Positions 7,779-16,681 of a DNA stretch of 43,881 bases are shown here, piece after piece (position 1 is the stretch's first letter; every line of letters starts with the position of its first letter). The stretch is from Bacteroidota bacterium. GTDB taxonomy: Bacteria > Bacteroidota > Bacteroidia > Chitinophagales > Chitinophagaceae. The stretch lies in assembly GCA_018266555.1 (NCBI GenBank), contig JAFEAF010000005.1, positions 1 through 43,881 of the forward strand. Direction: 5' to 3'. The notes beneath the pieces are model-generated. The model was given only the letters and a program-made list of their open reading frames with translations, was not told the origin of the DNA and made no database searches. Both the position numbers and the translations under genes were made by a program.

Positions 7779-8420
7779 ATGGTTAATCAAGATAAAAACC
7801 TGAAACAGAAAAAGCAAAAAGATGGAAACACGGAACAGCGGGTTCTGTCGGCAGCTAAAAAAATTTTTTTGAAAAAGGGCATGGCTGGTGCCCGGATGCA
7901 GGATATAGCCAATGAAGCGGGAATCAATAAAGCCATGCTGCATTATTATTTCAGGGACAAAGACAAGCTTTTTGAAACAATCTTTCTGGAGGAGGCGCAA
8001 AAATTCTTTCCCAAGATTGCCATGATTTTTCTATCGGATAATCCATTATTTGAAAAGATAGAAAATTTCGTAAATGAGTACATTGATGAAATGCTGGCAA
8101 ACCCTTACCTGCCATGGTTCGTAATGAATGAAATCAACCGTGACCCGGATCAGTTTCTTAATAAAATGCTGAAGAATACTCATTTTCCCCAACCGATAAA
8201 ATTTCTGGAACAAATTGAAAATGAAATAAAAAAAGGAAGGATCAAACGGGTGGACCCGGTACATTTATTATTGAATCTTTTATCCATGACGATCTTCCCT
8301 TTTATCGCCAAGCCCATAATCATTCGCAATATCCGGTTGAAAGAATCTCAATTCAGGATAGTTATGGAACAACGACGTAAAGAGATACCAAAATTTATTA
8401 TAGATTCCATCAGGAAATAA
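7779..8420 (+). CDS. TetR/AcrR-family repressor of the efflux operon
   Basis: A 213-residue regulator. The N-terminal 60 residues carry the TetR helix-turn-helix: RVLSAAKKIFLKKGMAGARM followed by QDIANEAGINKAMLHYYFRDKDKLF. The remainder is the helical ligand-binding and dimerisation domain. Start chosen at 7779: earlier in-frame codons reach back through the terminator at 7611-7634 and the promoter, and add hydrophobic sequence foreign to the family. It lies 7 bp before the tolC-like gene as the first gene of the operon, and a palindromic operator sits on its own promoter, so autorepression relieved by a pump substrate is the natural model. This matches E. coli cecR, which precedes ybhGFSR. 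The inducer is unknown. Confidence 0.88.
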   Translation: MVNQDKNLKQKKQKDGNTEQRVLSAAKKIFLKKGMAGARMQDIANEAGINKAMLHYYFRDKDKLFETIFLEEAQKFFPKIAMIFLSDNPLFEKIENFVNEYIDEMLANPYLPWFVMNEINRDPDQFLNKMLKNTHFPQPIKFLEQIENEIKKGRIKRVDPVHLLLNLLSMTIFPFIAKPIIIRNIRLKESQFRIVMEQRRKEIPKFIIDSIRK

Positions 8421-8427
8421 TTGAACC

Positions 8428-9699
8428 ATGAAAAGAATCATACCTGTAATTTTTTGTTTTTCATTTTTCCTAATTAATTCTAGGGTATCTGCACAGGAAA
8501 AACTTAGCCTGCAGCAAGCTTATGATTTGGCACAAAAAAATTATCCGTTGATCAAACAAAGAGAACTCGTTAAGCAAACAGCCGGGCTTACGATTGAAAA
8601 TCTGAATAAAGGGTACCTGCCGCAGTTTTCTCTAGGCGGACAGGCTACTTATCAATCCGAAGTGACCACAATTGATGTGCCTATCCCGGGATTTAAATTC
8701 AATCCTCCGGGTAAAGATCAGTTTAAAATATTGGCCGATCTCAATCAGATGATATACGACGGCGGCGTGATTAAACAGCAAAAAAATATTCAGCAAAAAA
8801 ACGAAGAAGTAAATCAGCAAAAGATTGCTGTGGATTTGTACACTATCAAAGATCGCATCAACCAGCTTTTTCTTGGTGTGTTATATCTGGATGAGCAATT
8901 GAAGCAAACAGAGCTTGTCAAAGCAGATCTGAATGATGGTATCAATAAAGTAAAAGCACAGGTTGAAAATGGCGTGGCATTAAAGTCAAACCTTAATTTA
9001 TTGCAGGCTCAGTTATTAACTATTGATCAAAAAAAGATTGAATTAAATATATCCCGGCAGGGATTGATTAATATACTTTCTTTTTTTATCAGCCAGCCAT
9101 TACCTGAAACTGTTCAACTCGAAAAACCCCTGGTGGCCGACATTATTCCCGGCGATATTCAGCGCCCTGAGCTAAGATTATTTACGTACCAGAATCAACT
9201 ACTGGGCAGTCAAGCAAAACTGATCGACACAAAGAATTTTCCCAAGGTTAATTTTTTTGTGGAGGGGGGATATGGGAAACCCGGTTTGAACTTTCTAAAA
9301 AATCAGGCTGACTTCTATTACATGACCGGTATCCGGTTCAACTGGAATTTCGGTGGATTATATACACAGAAAAAAGAAAAACAACTCATTGAGGTTAATA
9401 AAAAAATGATAGGTATTCAAAAAGAAATATTTTTGTTCAATACCAATGCGGCACTGGCGCAACAAGTATCAGAGATTAGCAAGTATCAGCAACTGATCGC
9501 CACAGACAAGCAGATCATTGACCTGCGAATAAAAGTGAAACAGGCGGCAAATGCACAGCTGGCAAATGCTGTGATAACCACACTGGATTATCTGCAGGAT
9601 GTAAATGCCGAAGATCAGGCAAGGCAGAATCTTATTATTCATCAAATTCAATTATTGCAGGCGAAGATCAATTACCTGACAATGTCGGGAATGCAATAG
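8428..9699 (+). CDS. TolC-family outer-membrane efflux channel
   Basis: A 423-residue exported protein with a signal peptide cut near VSAQ (about residue 22), followed by LSLQQAYDLAQKNYPLIKQR, the usual first repeat of outer-membrane efflux proteins. Two long coiled-coil stretches (about 115-215 and 310-420, rich in Gln, Lys, Ile, Leu) would form the periplasmic helical barrel. Conserved features such as FNWNFGG in the second beta strand and the AQLANAVITTLDYLQDVNAE block near the C-terminus fit the family. It would trimerise in the outer membrane and dock with the HlyD-like adaptor encoded next. Being inside the operon, it is likely dedicated to this pump rather than shared. Confidence 0.88.
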   Translation: MKRIIPVIFCFSFFLINSRVSAQEKLSLQQAYDLAQKNYPLIKQRELVKQTAGLTIENLNKGYLPQFSLGGQATYQSEVTTIDVPIPGFKFNPPGKDQFKILADLNQMIYDGGVIKQQKNIQQKNEEVNQQKIAVDLYTIKDRINQLFLGVLYLDEQLKQTELVKADLNDGINKVKAQVENGVALKSNLNLLQAQLLTIDQKKIELNISRQGLINILSFFISQPLPETVQLEKPLVADIIPGDIQRPELRLFTYQNQLLGSQAKLIDTKNFPKVNFFVEGGYGKPGLNFLKNQADFYYMTGIRFNWNFGGLYTQKKEKQLIEVNKKMIGIQKEIFLFNTNAALAQQVSEISKYQQLIATDKQIIDLRIKVKQAANAQLANAVITTLDYLQDVNAEDQARQNLIIHQIQLLQAKINYLTMSGMQ

Positions 9700-9728
9700 C
9701 AACAAATATTTTAAAATAAATAAATAAA

Positions 9729-10664
9729 ATGAAATTTCAGTTTACCGGTTTTGTTATTGTAACAGTATTGTTCGCATCATGCAGCAATAAAGAAAATGGC
9801 CACGATGCTTCCGGAACTTTTGAAGCAGATGAAGTGATTGTTTCTGCTTCTGCCAACGGGAAAATTTTATCCTTTAATGTTGATGAAGGATCAGTGCTGG
9901 CGAAAGACAGTATTGTTGGGGTAGTGGATCCTACCAACTTGTCCTTGCAGAAACAACAGGTGGAAGCATCCATCCAGGCGTTGAAACAGCAAACAATCAA
10001 TGTGCAACCCCAGGTATTATTGTTGAATCAGCAACTGGCGGTTCAACAATCCCAAATGAATAGTCTTTTGCATGAGAAAGCGAGGCTGGAAAATTTGATA
10101 AAGCAGGATGCAGCCACAGGAAAACAATTAGATGATATGAATGCCCAGATTGAGGTATTAAAAAAGCAGATGAGTGTAACGCAGCAACAAATCAATGTTC
10201 AAAAAAATAATATCTCCACCCAGAACCGCAGTATTCTCAGCCAGGGAAAGCCATTGCAGAAGCAAGCGGCTCAGATCGAAGACTTACTGATGAAGACCAA
10301 TATCCGTAATCCCGTCAATGGAACTGTTCTTGCCAAATATGCTGAAGCGGGAGAGATCACTTCAACGGGCAAAGCAATGTATAAGATTGCAGATTTGTCT
10401 TATTTAAACCTCAGGGCATATATAACGGGAACTCAATTACCCAAAATAAAACTGGGTCAGCAGGTTAGCGTTTTTACTGATGATGGTAAAGAGAGCTTCA
10501 AGCAATATGCCGGAACGATCATCTGGATATCGGATAAGGCTGAGTTTACGCCAAAGACGATTCAGACAAAAGAAGAACGGGCAAACCTTGTTTATGCGAT
10601 CAAAGTGAAAGTAAAGAATGACGGCTACCTGAAGATCGGGATGTATGGAGAAGTGGGATTTTGA
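9729..10664 (+). CDS. HlyD/YbhG-type periplasmic adaptor lipoprotein
   Basis: A 311-residue membrane-fusion protein. A lipoprotein signal ends in FASC with Cys18, so the adaptor should be lipid-anchored. The order is typical: a biotinyl-lipoyl half-motif (IVSASANGKILSFNVDEGSV, about 38-57), a long Gln-rich helical hairpin (about 75-190), the second lipoyl half (IRNPVNGTVLAKYAEAGE, about 196-213), then a beta-barrel domain to the C-terminus. It links the two inner-membrane permeases to the TolC-like channel. It corresponds to YbhG of the E. coli YbhGFSR exporter. The 94-bp gap to the first ATPase gene is the largest in the operon and holds no visible signal. Confidence 0.88.
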   Translation: MKFQFTGFVIVTVLFASCSNKENGHDASGTFEADEVIVSASANGKILSFNVDEGSVLAKDSIVGVVDPTNLSLQKQQVEASIQALKQQTINVQPQVLLLNQQLAVQQSQMNSLLHEKARLENLIKQDAATGKQLDDMNAQIEVLKKQMSVTQQQINVQKNNISTQNRSILSQGKPLQKQAAQIEDLLMKTNIRNPVNGTVLAKYAEAGEITSTGKAMYKIADLSYLNLRAYITGTQLPKIKLGQQVSVFTDDGKESFKQYAGTIIWISDKAEFTPKTIQTKEERANLVYAIKVKVKNDGYLKIGMYGEVGF

Positions 10665-10758
10665 TTGTATGAATTGAGTCCGGAACCGGGAAGGGCAAAC
10701 AACGGTTATTTGAAATCAGTAACTAAAAAGGCTAAATGCAAACAACAAAAAAGAAATC

Positions 10759-11676
10759 ATGAGTGCCATACTTGCTGAAAATATTTTCAAAACATACGGA
10801 AAAAGAAAAGAAATAAAAGCACTGGCTGATGTTTCTTTTGATGTACAGCAGGGAGAACTATTTGGAATCATTGGTTCGGACGGCGCAGGAAAAACTTCTC
10901 TGTTCCGCATTCTCACCACATTGTTATTAGCGGACAGTGGAAAAGCAAGTGTGGAAGGGTTGGATGTGGTAAAAGATTATAAAGCGATCCGGAAAACAGT
11001 TGGGTATATGCCGGGTAGATTTTCCCTGTACCCGGATCTAACAGTAGAAGAAAACCTGAATTTTTTTGCTACGGTATTCAGTACCACTGTCCGGCAGAAT
11101 TATGATTTAATTAAAGATATTTATGGACAAATTGAACCTTTCAAAAAAAGAAAAGCAGGGGAACTTTCTGGTGGCATGAAACAGAAACTGGCCTTGAGTT
11201 GTGCTCTTATTCATCGCCCCACTGTTTTATTTTTAGATGAACCCACTACCGGTGTGGATGCTGTTTCAAGGAAAGAATTTTGGGAAATGTTGAAAAACCT
11301 GAAAATGCTGGGTATCACCATTCTGGTTTCCACACCTTATATGGATGAAGCAGGGCTGTGCGACAAAATCGCTTTGATACAAAACGGTAAAATACTTTCT
11401 ATAAATACTCCACGTGGTATTGTCCATAAATTTCAGAAATCTCTTTTTGCCGTTCGATCTTCTCATATGCTTATTTTGTTAAATACACTGAAAGAATTTT
11501 ATGAAGTGGATGACGTATATCCTTTCGGACAATATCATCATGTTGTAATGAAAAAAGGGAGCAGTGAAGAAAAACTTCATTCTTTTTTAACCCAAAAGAT
11601 GAAAAATGATTTTGAATTGAAAGCCGCAACACCGGGTATTGAAGATTGTTTTATTGATTTAATGAAAGAAAACTGA
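10759..11676 (+). CDS. ABC transporter ATPase 1 (N-terminal-half-of-YbhF type)
   Basis: A 305-residue nucleotide-binding subunit. Walker A is GSDGAGKT (39-46), the signature is canonical LSGGM (136-140), and Walker B is VLFLDE (156-161) with Glu161 intact. The H-loop is abnormal: STPYMDEA has Pro193 where ABC ATPases carry the switch His. A C-terminal extension of about 80 residues follows the ATPase core. E. coli YbhF is a fusion of two such domains; here they are separate genes 6 bp apart. With ATPase 2 it should form a heterodimer beneath the two permeases, in which this subunit gives the working signature but an impaired Walker/H-loop site. Confidence 0.88.
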   Translation: MSAILAENIFKTYGKRKEIKALADVSFDVQQGELFGIIGSDGAGKTSLFRILTTLLLADSGKASVEGLDVVKDYKAIRKTVGYMPGRFSLYPDLTVEENLNFFATVFSTTVRQNYDLIKDIYGQIEPFKKRKAGELSGGMKQKLALSCALIHRPTVLFLDEPTTGVDAVSRKEFWEMLKNLKMLGITILVSTPYMDEAGLCDKIALIQNGKILSINTPRGIVHKFQKSLFAVRSSHMLILLNTLKEFYEVDDVYPFGQYHHVVMKKGSSEEKLHSFLTQKMKNDFELKAATPGIEDCFIDLMKEN

Positions 11677-11682
11677 TAGATC

Positions 11683-12426
11683 ATGAATGAAATAATGATT
11701 ACAACTGAAAAATTAACCAAAAAGTTTGGCGAATTCACTGCGGTTGATCAAATCAGTTTTGATGTGCATAAAGGAGAAATATTTGGTTTTTTAGGGGCGA
11801 ATGGAGCCGGGAAAACTACAGCTATGAGAATGTTATGCGGATTGTTATTACCGACATCAGGGAAAGCTACTGTGGCAGGATATGATGTTTACAGGCAAAA
11901 TGAAAAGATAAAACGCAACATTGGTTATATGAGCCAGAAATTCTCATTGTATGAAGACCTTACGGTAAAAGAAAACATGAAATTTTATGGAGGAATTTAT
12001 GGTAAAAGTGATGCCTATATTAAACAGAAAACATCTTTTATTCTTGATCAGTTGCATCTTAATAGTGAGGCCAATAAGCTAGTCAAATCAATACCCCTTG
12101 GATGGAAACAAAAATTAGCCTTTTCTGTTGCGATTTTTCATGAACCCGGTATCGTGTTTTTGGATGAGCCTACCGGTGGGGTGGACCCTGTAACAAGGAG
12201 AGACTTTTGGAAGCTGATCTACGAGGCTGCAGATACAGGTATCACAATTTTTGTAACTACTCATTATATGGATGAGGCTGAATATTGCAACAGGGTTTGT
12301 ATTATGGTGGATGGCAGGATCGAAGCCCTGGATTCACCCGGGCAATTGATAAAAACTTATAATGCCCAATCAATGGATGACGTGTTTTTAAAATTAGCAA
12401 GAAAGGCGGTCAGGGTAGATGACTAG
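11683..12426 (+). CDS. ABC transporter ATPase 2 (C-terminal-half-of-YbhF type)
   Basis: A 247-residue nucleotide-binding subunit. Walker A is GANGAGKT (38-45), Walker B is IVFLDE (157-162), and the H-loop His194 (TTHYMDEAE) is present. The signature is degenerate: SIPLGWKQK (136-144) replaces LSGGQ, as is usual for the second domain of YbhF-type proteins. It is complementary to ATPase 1, which has a good signature but no switch His. The two genes are 6 bp apart and surely co-translated. Two permease genes follow. Confidence 0.88.
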   Translation: MNEIMITTEKLTKKFGEFTAVDQISFDVHKGEIFGFLGANGAGKTTAMRMLCGLLLPTSGKATVAGYDVYRQNEKIKRNIGYMSQKFSLYEDLTVKENMKFYGGIYGKSDAYIKQKTSFILDQLHLNSEANKLVKSIPLGWKQKLAFSVAIFHEPGIVFLDEPTGGVDPVTRRDFWKLIYEAADTGITIFVTTHYMDEAEYCNRVCIMVDGRIEALDSPGQLIKTYNAQSMDDVFLKLARKAVRVDD

Positions 12427-12501
12427 TAGTTCGTTTAGTGGAATAATTCGTTGACGGCTTTTTATACACACGATATATCAATATGTAAATATTGGAACTT
12501 A

Positions 12502-13608
12502 ATGAAACAATTTATTGTATTTATAAAAAAGGAATTTCATCACATTTTTAGGGATAAACGAACATTGTTTATTTTGCTTGTCATGCCAGTAGTGCAAATC
12601 ATTATTTTCGGATTTGCCCTGACTAATGAAGTTAAGAACTCAAAAATAGCCGTACTGGATATTTCAAAAGATGCAGGCTCGCAGTCATTAATTGCCGAAA
12701 TAGATGCCAGCAAATATTTTGAACTGGAAAAAAACCTGTATTCCTATAAGCAGATTGATGAAGAATTCCGCAAAGGAAGCGCCAGGCTGGTGATGGTGAT
12801 ACCCCGGAATTTTAATGAAGATCTTTTGCATTTTAACAAAGCCACTGTGCAATTAATTGCAGATGCATCAGATCCGAATGTCGCTAATACATTAACTAAC
12901 TATGCCTCGGCAATTATCAGAGATTACCAGAAAAGGATAACTGACAATCACAACCTGCCTTATACCATAACGCCTGAAATTAAAATGCTGTATAATCCTC
13001 AATTAAATGGTGCATTCAATTTTGTACCAGGCGTCATGGCTATGGTTTTATTACTGATTTGTACGTTGATGACAGCAATAACTATAGTTAAAGAAAAAGA
13101 AATGGGGACGATGGAAATTTTATTGGTATCTCCATTACGTCCGCAAATGGTCGTGTTGGCCAAAGCAGTGCCCTATCTTGCTTTATCCATAGTAAATATT
13201 GTTAGTATATTATTATTAAGTGTCAATGTACTTGAAGTACCGGTCAATGGCAGCCTGGTTTTGCTCCTGCTGGAAAGTATTTTATTTACTTTAATGTCAT
13301 TATCACTTGGGTTACTGATCTCATCAGCTTCCGAATCACAACAGTCTGCGATGTTTATTTCTCTGGTAGCATTGTTTTTGCCAACGGTGATGTTAAGCGG
13401 TTTTATGTTTCCAATAGAGAATATGCCGCTGACGCTTCAATTAATTTCCAATATAATCCCGGCCAAATGGTATTACAATATTGTAAGAGCTGTGATGATT
13501 AAAGGTATTGGAATACGTGCAGTCTGGAAAGAAACGTTGATACTGGCCGGAATGACATTCCTGTTCCTGGCAATTGCTATTAAAAGATTTAAAATACGCT
13601 TGGCATGA
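12502..13608 (+). CDS. ABC-2 type permease 1 (YbhS/YbhR-like)
   Basis: A 368-residue inner-membrane permease. One N-terminal helix after KKEFHHIFRDKRTLFILLVM, a periplasmic domain of about 150 residues, and five C-terminal helices with the conserved VKEKEMGTMEILLVSPLR coupling segment and the ASESQQSAMFISLVALFLPT block: the ABC-2 (PF12698) layout. ATG at 12502 is preferred over a TTG at 12451 because homology starts at MKQFIVFIKKEF. The 4-bp overlap with permease 2 shows translational coupling, and the two probably form the heterodimeric membrane core. Confidence 0.88.
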   Translation: MKQFIVFIKKEFHHIFRDKRTLFILLVMPVVQIIIFGFALTNEVKNSKIAVLDISKDAGSQSLIAEIDASKYFELEKNLYSYKQIDEEFRKGSARLVMVIPRNFNEDLLHFNKATVQLIADASDPNVANTLTNYASAIIRDYQKRITDNHNLPYTITPEIKMLYNPQLNGAFNFVPGVMAMVLLLICTLMTAITIVKEKEMGTMEILLVSPLRPQMVVLAKAVPYLALSIVNIVSILLLSVNVLEVPVNGSLVLLLLESILFTLMSLSLGLLISSASESQQSAMFISLVALFLPTVMLSGFMFPIENMPLTLQLISNIIPAKWYYNIVRAVMIKGIGIRAVWKETLILAGMTFLFLAIAIKRFKIRLA

Positions 13609-14723
13609 GAACCTTAAGATTTCTATTACAAAAAGAATTCAGGCAGATATTCCGGGACCCTTCCATTCTCAGGATCATCCTGGTCCTGCCGGTAATTCAG
13701 CTGCTTATTCTTCCCTGGGCAGCAGATTATGAAATCAAAGAAATCAAACTGGCCGTAGTAGATCTTGATCACTCCGGGTATTCAATGAAGATGATCAACA
13801 AGATTATTTCCTCCGAATATTTTGTTTTGACTGATTACAGCAGTTCTTATCTTTCGGCTTTGGATGATGTGGATAAAGACAAGGCCGATCTGGTTTTGCA
13901 AATACCTGTAAATTTTGAAAAGGATCTCATAAAAGAAAGCCAGGCAAAACTTTTTATCGCTATTAATGCAATTAATGGAGTAAAAGCAAATCTGGGAGGG
14001 GCCTATTTGCAAAACATTATTCAGGATTATAACCGGGAGGTTCGGTTGCAATGGAAACAAATACCACGTTTCAGCCCTGAAACTCAGATAGAAATTACCT
14101 CATCAAACTGGTTTAATCCATTGATGAATTATAAATATTTCATGGTCCCGGGTATATTGGTTTTACTTCTTACTATGGTCGGTACCAATCTTACTGCTGT
14201 AAATATTGTCCGGGAAAAAGAGATCGGTACGATTGAACAGATTAATGTAACACCAGTCAGGAAATTCCATTTTATATTAGGCAAATTGATTCCATTCTGG
14301 ATATTAGGGCTTTTTGTATTAACCATCGGATTAGGCATTTCAAGATTTGTTTATGGGATTATTCCGGCAGGAAACTTTGGAACTATTTATGTTCTTGCGG
14401 CTGTGTATTTGCTTGCTGTGTTAGGGCTGGGGTTATTATTATCTACATATTCCGCAAACCAGCAACAGGCCATGTTGCTATCCTTTTTTATCATGATGAT
14501 TTTTGTCCTGATGAGCGGGTTATATACTTCCATTGACAGTATGCCCGGTTGGGCAAAGATGATTACGAAATTCAACCCGGTTACATATTTTATTGAAGTC
14601 ATGCGTATGGTGGTATTGAAGGGAAGCTCCCTGACAGATATCAGGTATCATTTACTTGCAATAACAGGATTTGCTGTTGTGTTGAACGGATGGGCTGTGG
14701 TCAGTTACAGAAAGCGGTCCTGA
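13605..14723 (+). CDS. ABC-2 type permease 2 (YbhR/YbhS-like)
   Basis: A 372-residue paralogue of permease 1 with the same layout: N-terminal LLQKEFRQIFRDPSILRII, a large periplasmic domain, VREKEIGTIEQINVTPVRKF coupling helix, then hydrophobic helices containing STYSANQQQAMLLSFFIMM. It starts inside the stop of permease 1 (ATGA overlap) and is the last gene of the operon. Substrate is not predictable; E. coli YbhFSR has been linked to drug and cation export. Confidence 0.88.
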   Translation: MRTLRFLLQKEFRQIFRDPSILRIILVLPVIQLLILPWAADYEIKEIKLAVVDLDHSGYSMKMINKIISSEYFVLTDYSSSYLSALDDVDKDKADLVLQIPVNFEKDLIKESQAKLFIAINAINGVKANLGGAYLQNIIQDYNREVRLQWKQIPRFSPETQIEITSSNWFNPLMNYKYFMVPGILVLLLTMVGTNLTAVNIVREKEIGTIEQINVTPVRKFHFILGKLIPFWILGLFVLTIGLGISRFVYGIIPAGNFGTIYVLAAVYLLAVLGLGLLLSTYSANQQQAMLLSFFIMMIFVLMSGLYTSIDSMPGWAKMITKFNPVTYFIEVMRMVVLKGSSLTDIRYHLLAITGFAVVLNGWAVVSYRKRS

Positions 14724-14782
14724 TATTAGTTTCGCCGGATGAATATTTTTTTTTAAATTCGAATAATTATAAAACGTTTGCT

Positions 14783-15178
14783 ATGTTAAAAATCGGAGAA
14801 TTAAAACAAGGCGATGTAATCATGGTGAATGATGATGGAGTAATGAGAGAAGGAACTATTTCAAAAGTAAGCCATGATGATAACCAGGCTTATGTTGATA
14901 ATGGTATCCAGGAATTTTGGTATGAGCCGGGGGAAATGTTCCCGCTTCCACTTGATGAGAACCAATTGATGAAATTAGGTTTTGAAAAACAGGAAATTGA
15001 CGGATCGGTAAAGTATATGAAGGGGGCATTTAGACTCTTAACACCAAAAAAAGGGGACTTTTCTAATGTTGAAATGTGGTATAGGGAAGACCGCCGCCAT
15101 TTTAATGTTCCATTAAGTGTGCATGAGCTGCAAAACCTGCACCTGGGTATGACTAAAGTTCCCTTAGAACCTGCCTGA
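14783..15178 (+). CDS. Conserved hypothetical protein (Bacteroidota small-protein family)
   Basis: A 131-residue soluble protein with no signal peptide. The N-terminal part (IGELKQGDVIMVNDDGVMRE) looks like a small beta-barrel. Next comes LPLDENQLMKLGFEK, and the C-terminus ends with SVHELQNLHLGMTKVPLEP. This order (a small beta domain, a PLTEE..L.KLGFEK-like block, then a VHxLQNLxxxLT tail) recalls a large family of uncharacterised Bacteroidota proteins, many in prophage or accessory regions. The ATG at 14783 is chosen because the upstream frame overlaps the permease gene and lacks family features. It lies between the efflux and ribosomal operons and belongs clearly to neither. Function unknown. 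Confidence 0.7.
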   Translation: MLKIGELKQGDVIMVNDDGVMREGTISKVSHDDNQAYVDNGIQEFWYEPGEMFPLPLDENQLMKLGFEKQEIDGSVKYMKGAFRLLTPKKGDFSNVEMWYREDRRHFNVPLSVHELQNLHLGMTKVPLEPA

Positions 15179-15276
15179 AAGGAAAGTTTTCCCCAGTTTT
15201 CTGATAATCAATTATTATTTTGGCTATATCTGTCTAAAAAATATGTTCCTTTTTTCTTTTTTTAGGCTGTACCACT

Positions 15277-15284
15277 TATCTTTG
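15277..15284 (+). promoter_or_regulatory. -7 element of the infA/alpha operon promoter
   Basis: TATCTTTG matches TAnnTTTG exactly, 16 bp before the infA start. A clear TTG at -33 is lacking, but a T-rich stretch occupies that position (15248-15263). Confidence 0.55.
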
Positions 15285-15300
15285 CGCTCCCAAAAATTGT

Positions 15301-15519
15301 ATGTCGAAACAACCCCTAATTAAACAGGATGGTACTATTATAGAAGCTTTATCTAATGCAATGTTCAGGGTTAAACTTGAAAACGGGCATGAAATACTGG
15401 CTACTATTTCGGGGAAGATGAGAATGCATTATATCCGGATATTACCCGGTGATAAAGTAGGTGTAGAAATGAGTCCATACGATTTGACAAGGGGAAGAAT
15501 CATATTCAGGTATAAATAA
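15301..15519 (+). CDS. infA: Translation initiation factor IF-1
   Basis: A 72-residue protein with the full S1/OB-fold IF-1 sequence: [40 protein letters not shown] and the ending RGRIIFRYK. It binds the 30S A-site during initiation. It is the first gene of the alpha-operon block (infA-rpmJ-rpsM-rpsK-rpsD-rpoA-rplQ), with its own -7 element at 15277. In many Bacteroidota secY and map lie just upstream; here they do not. Confidence 0.97.
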   Translation: MSKQPLIKQDGTIIEALSNAMFRVKLENGHEILATISGKMRMHYIRILPGDKVGVEMSPYDLTRGRIIFRYK

Positions 15520-15552
15520 CCCTTCGGCCCGGCCGGAAATAAAAAGAAGACT

Positions 15553-15669
15553 ATGAAAGTAAGAGCATCCATAAAAAAACGCAGCACCGATTGCAAAATC
15601 GTACGTCGTAAAGGGAAATTATATGTGATTAATAAGAAGAATCCCCGTTTTAAACAAAGACAGGGATAA
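15553..15669 (+). CDS. rpmJ: Ribosomal protein bL36, zinc-less form
   Basis: A 38-codon gene: [20 protein letters not shown] through to [10 protein letters not shown]. Length, position between infA and rpsM, and the invariant MKVRAS start and KQRQG end identify L36 of the large subunit. The zinc-binding form has three Cys and one His; here only Cys14 remains and the other ligand positions are Ser, Asn and Arg, so it cannot bind zinc in the usual way. This ligand loss is common in Bacteroidota. Confidence 0.95.
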   Translation: MKVRASIKKRSTDCKIVRRKGKLYVINKKNPRFKQRQG

Positions 15670-15721
15670 TCTCTCATTAATTCAGGATAGCAATCATAAA
15701 TTAAAAATGAAAAAATAAACT

Positions 15722-16102
15722 ATGGCTCGTATTGCTGGTGTTGATCTGCCAAAAAACAAAAGAGGAGAAGTCGGACTTACATATATATATGGTATTGGTC
15801 CGTCATCTGCCCGTTATATCCTGGATAAGAATAATATTAATCGTGATAAAAAGGTAAATGATTGGAATGATGAGGATTTGAATGCTATCCGCTCTACTAT
15901 CAATGATGAGTTCAAAGTAGAAGGAGCTCTTCGTTCAGAAGTACAGATGAGCATTAAGCGGTTATTGGATATTGCATGTTATCGGGGAATGCGCCATCGC
16001 AAAGGATTGCCGGTACGTGGTCAGCGTACCAAAACAAATAGCCGTACCCGTAAAGGGAAACGTAAAACGGTAGCAGGTAAAAAGAAAGCACCTAAAAAAT
16101 AA
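15722..16102 (+). CDS. rpsM: Ribosomal protein uS13
   Basis: A 126-residue S13: starts [20 protein letters not shown] with [14 protein letters not shown] (helix-hairpin-helix), then [20 protein letters not shown] and [12 protein letters not shown], with a basic C-terminal tail reaching the tRNA sites. It is in its usual place after rpmJ. Confidence 0.97.
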   Translation: MARIAGVDLPKNKRGEVGLTYIYGIGPSSARYILDKNNINRDKKVNDWNDEDLNAIRSTINDEFKVEGALRSEVQMSIKRLLDIACYRGMRHRKGLPVRGQRTKTNSRTRKGKRKTVAGKKKAPKK

Positions 16103-16166
16103 AATAATACGATACAAAGATCAAACTTGTATCTTGTTAATTGGAGTTTGAATATTACAATTTATT

Positions 16167-16586
16167 ATGTCAAAAGCACAAACACAACAAGCAACAACGC
16201 CAGGCCCAAAAGCGGCAGCAAGAAAAAGAATAGTGAAAGTGGATTCTTATGGTGATGCCCATATCACGGCCAGCTTCAATAATATTATAGTAAGCCTGAC
16301 TAATAAAACAGGCCAGGTAATTTCCTGGAGCAGTGCTGGTAAAATGGGTTTCAAAGGTTCCAAAAAGAATACTCCGTATGCAGCGCAAATGGCATCCGCC
16401 GATGCTGCAAAAACAGCTTTTGATGCTGGTCTGAAAAGAGTGGATGTGTTTGTGAAAGGACCGGGCGCCGGAAGAGAAAGTGCTATTCGTGCACTTACCC
16501 AAAATGGTATTGAAGTGGTGATGATTAAAGATGTCACTCCGATGCCACACAATGGATGCCGCCCTCCGAAAAAGAGACGAGTTTAA
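16167..16586 (+). CDS. rpsK: Ribosomal protein uS11
   Basis: A 139-residue S11 of the 30S platform. Conserved blocks: [55 protein letters not shown] and the ending [18 protein letters not shown]. It has an N-terminal extension of about 20 residues ([18 protein letters not shown]), common in the phylum. A 150-bp gap to rpsD follows, the longest in the operon, with a hairpin near rpsD. Confidence 0.97.
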   Translation: MSKAQTQQATTPGPKAAARKRIVKVDSYGDAHITASFNNIIVSLTNKTGQVISWSSAGKMGFKGSKKNTPYAAQMASADAAKTAFDAGLKRVDVFVKGPGAGRESAIRALTQNGIEVVMIKDVTPMPHNGCRPPKKRRV

Positions 16587-16681
16587 AAAGTTTTAGCTGA
16601 AAGCAAAAGCCGTTCAGCGTTGAAATAACATAGTGAGCCGGTTTGGTTTCATTTATTTAAAAGGTGCTTCATTAATTTTTA

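Noticed and set aside
12451-12501. TTG start for permease 1
   Set aside because: The added 17 residues lack permease features, and the ATG at 12502 starts exactly where homology begins.
16170-16550. A 126-codon antisense open frame in rpsK
   Set aside because: It is the mirror of a highly constrained ribosomal gene; its Cys/His/Ser-rich product has no recognisable domain.
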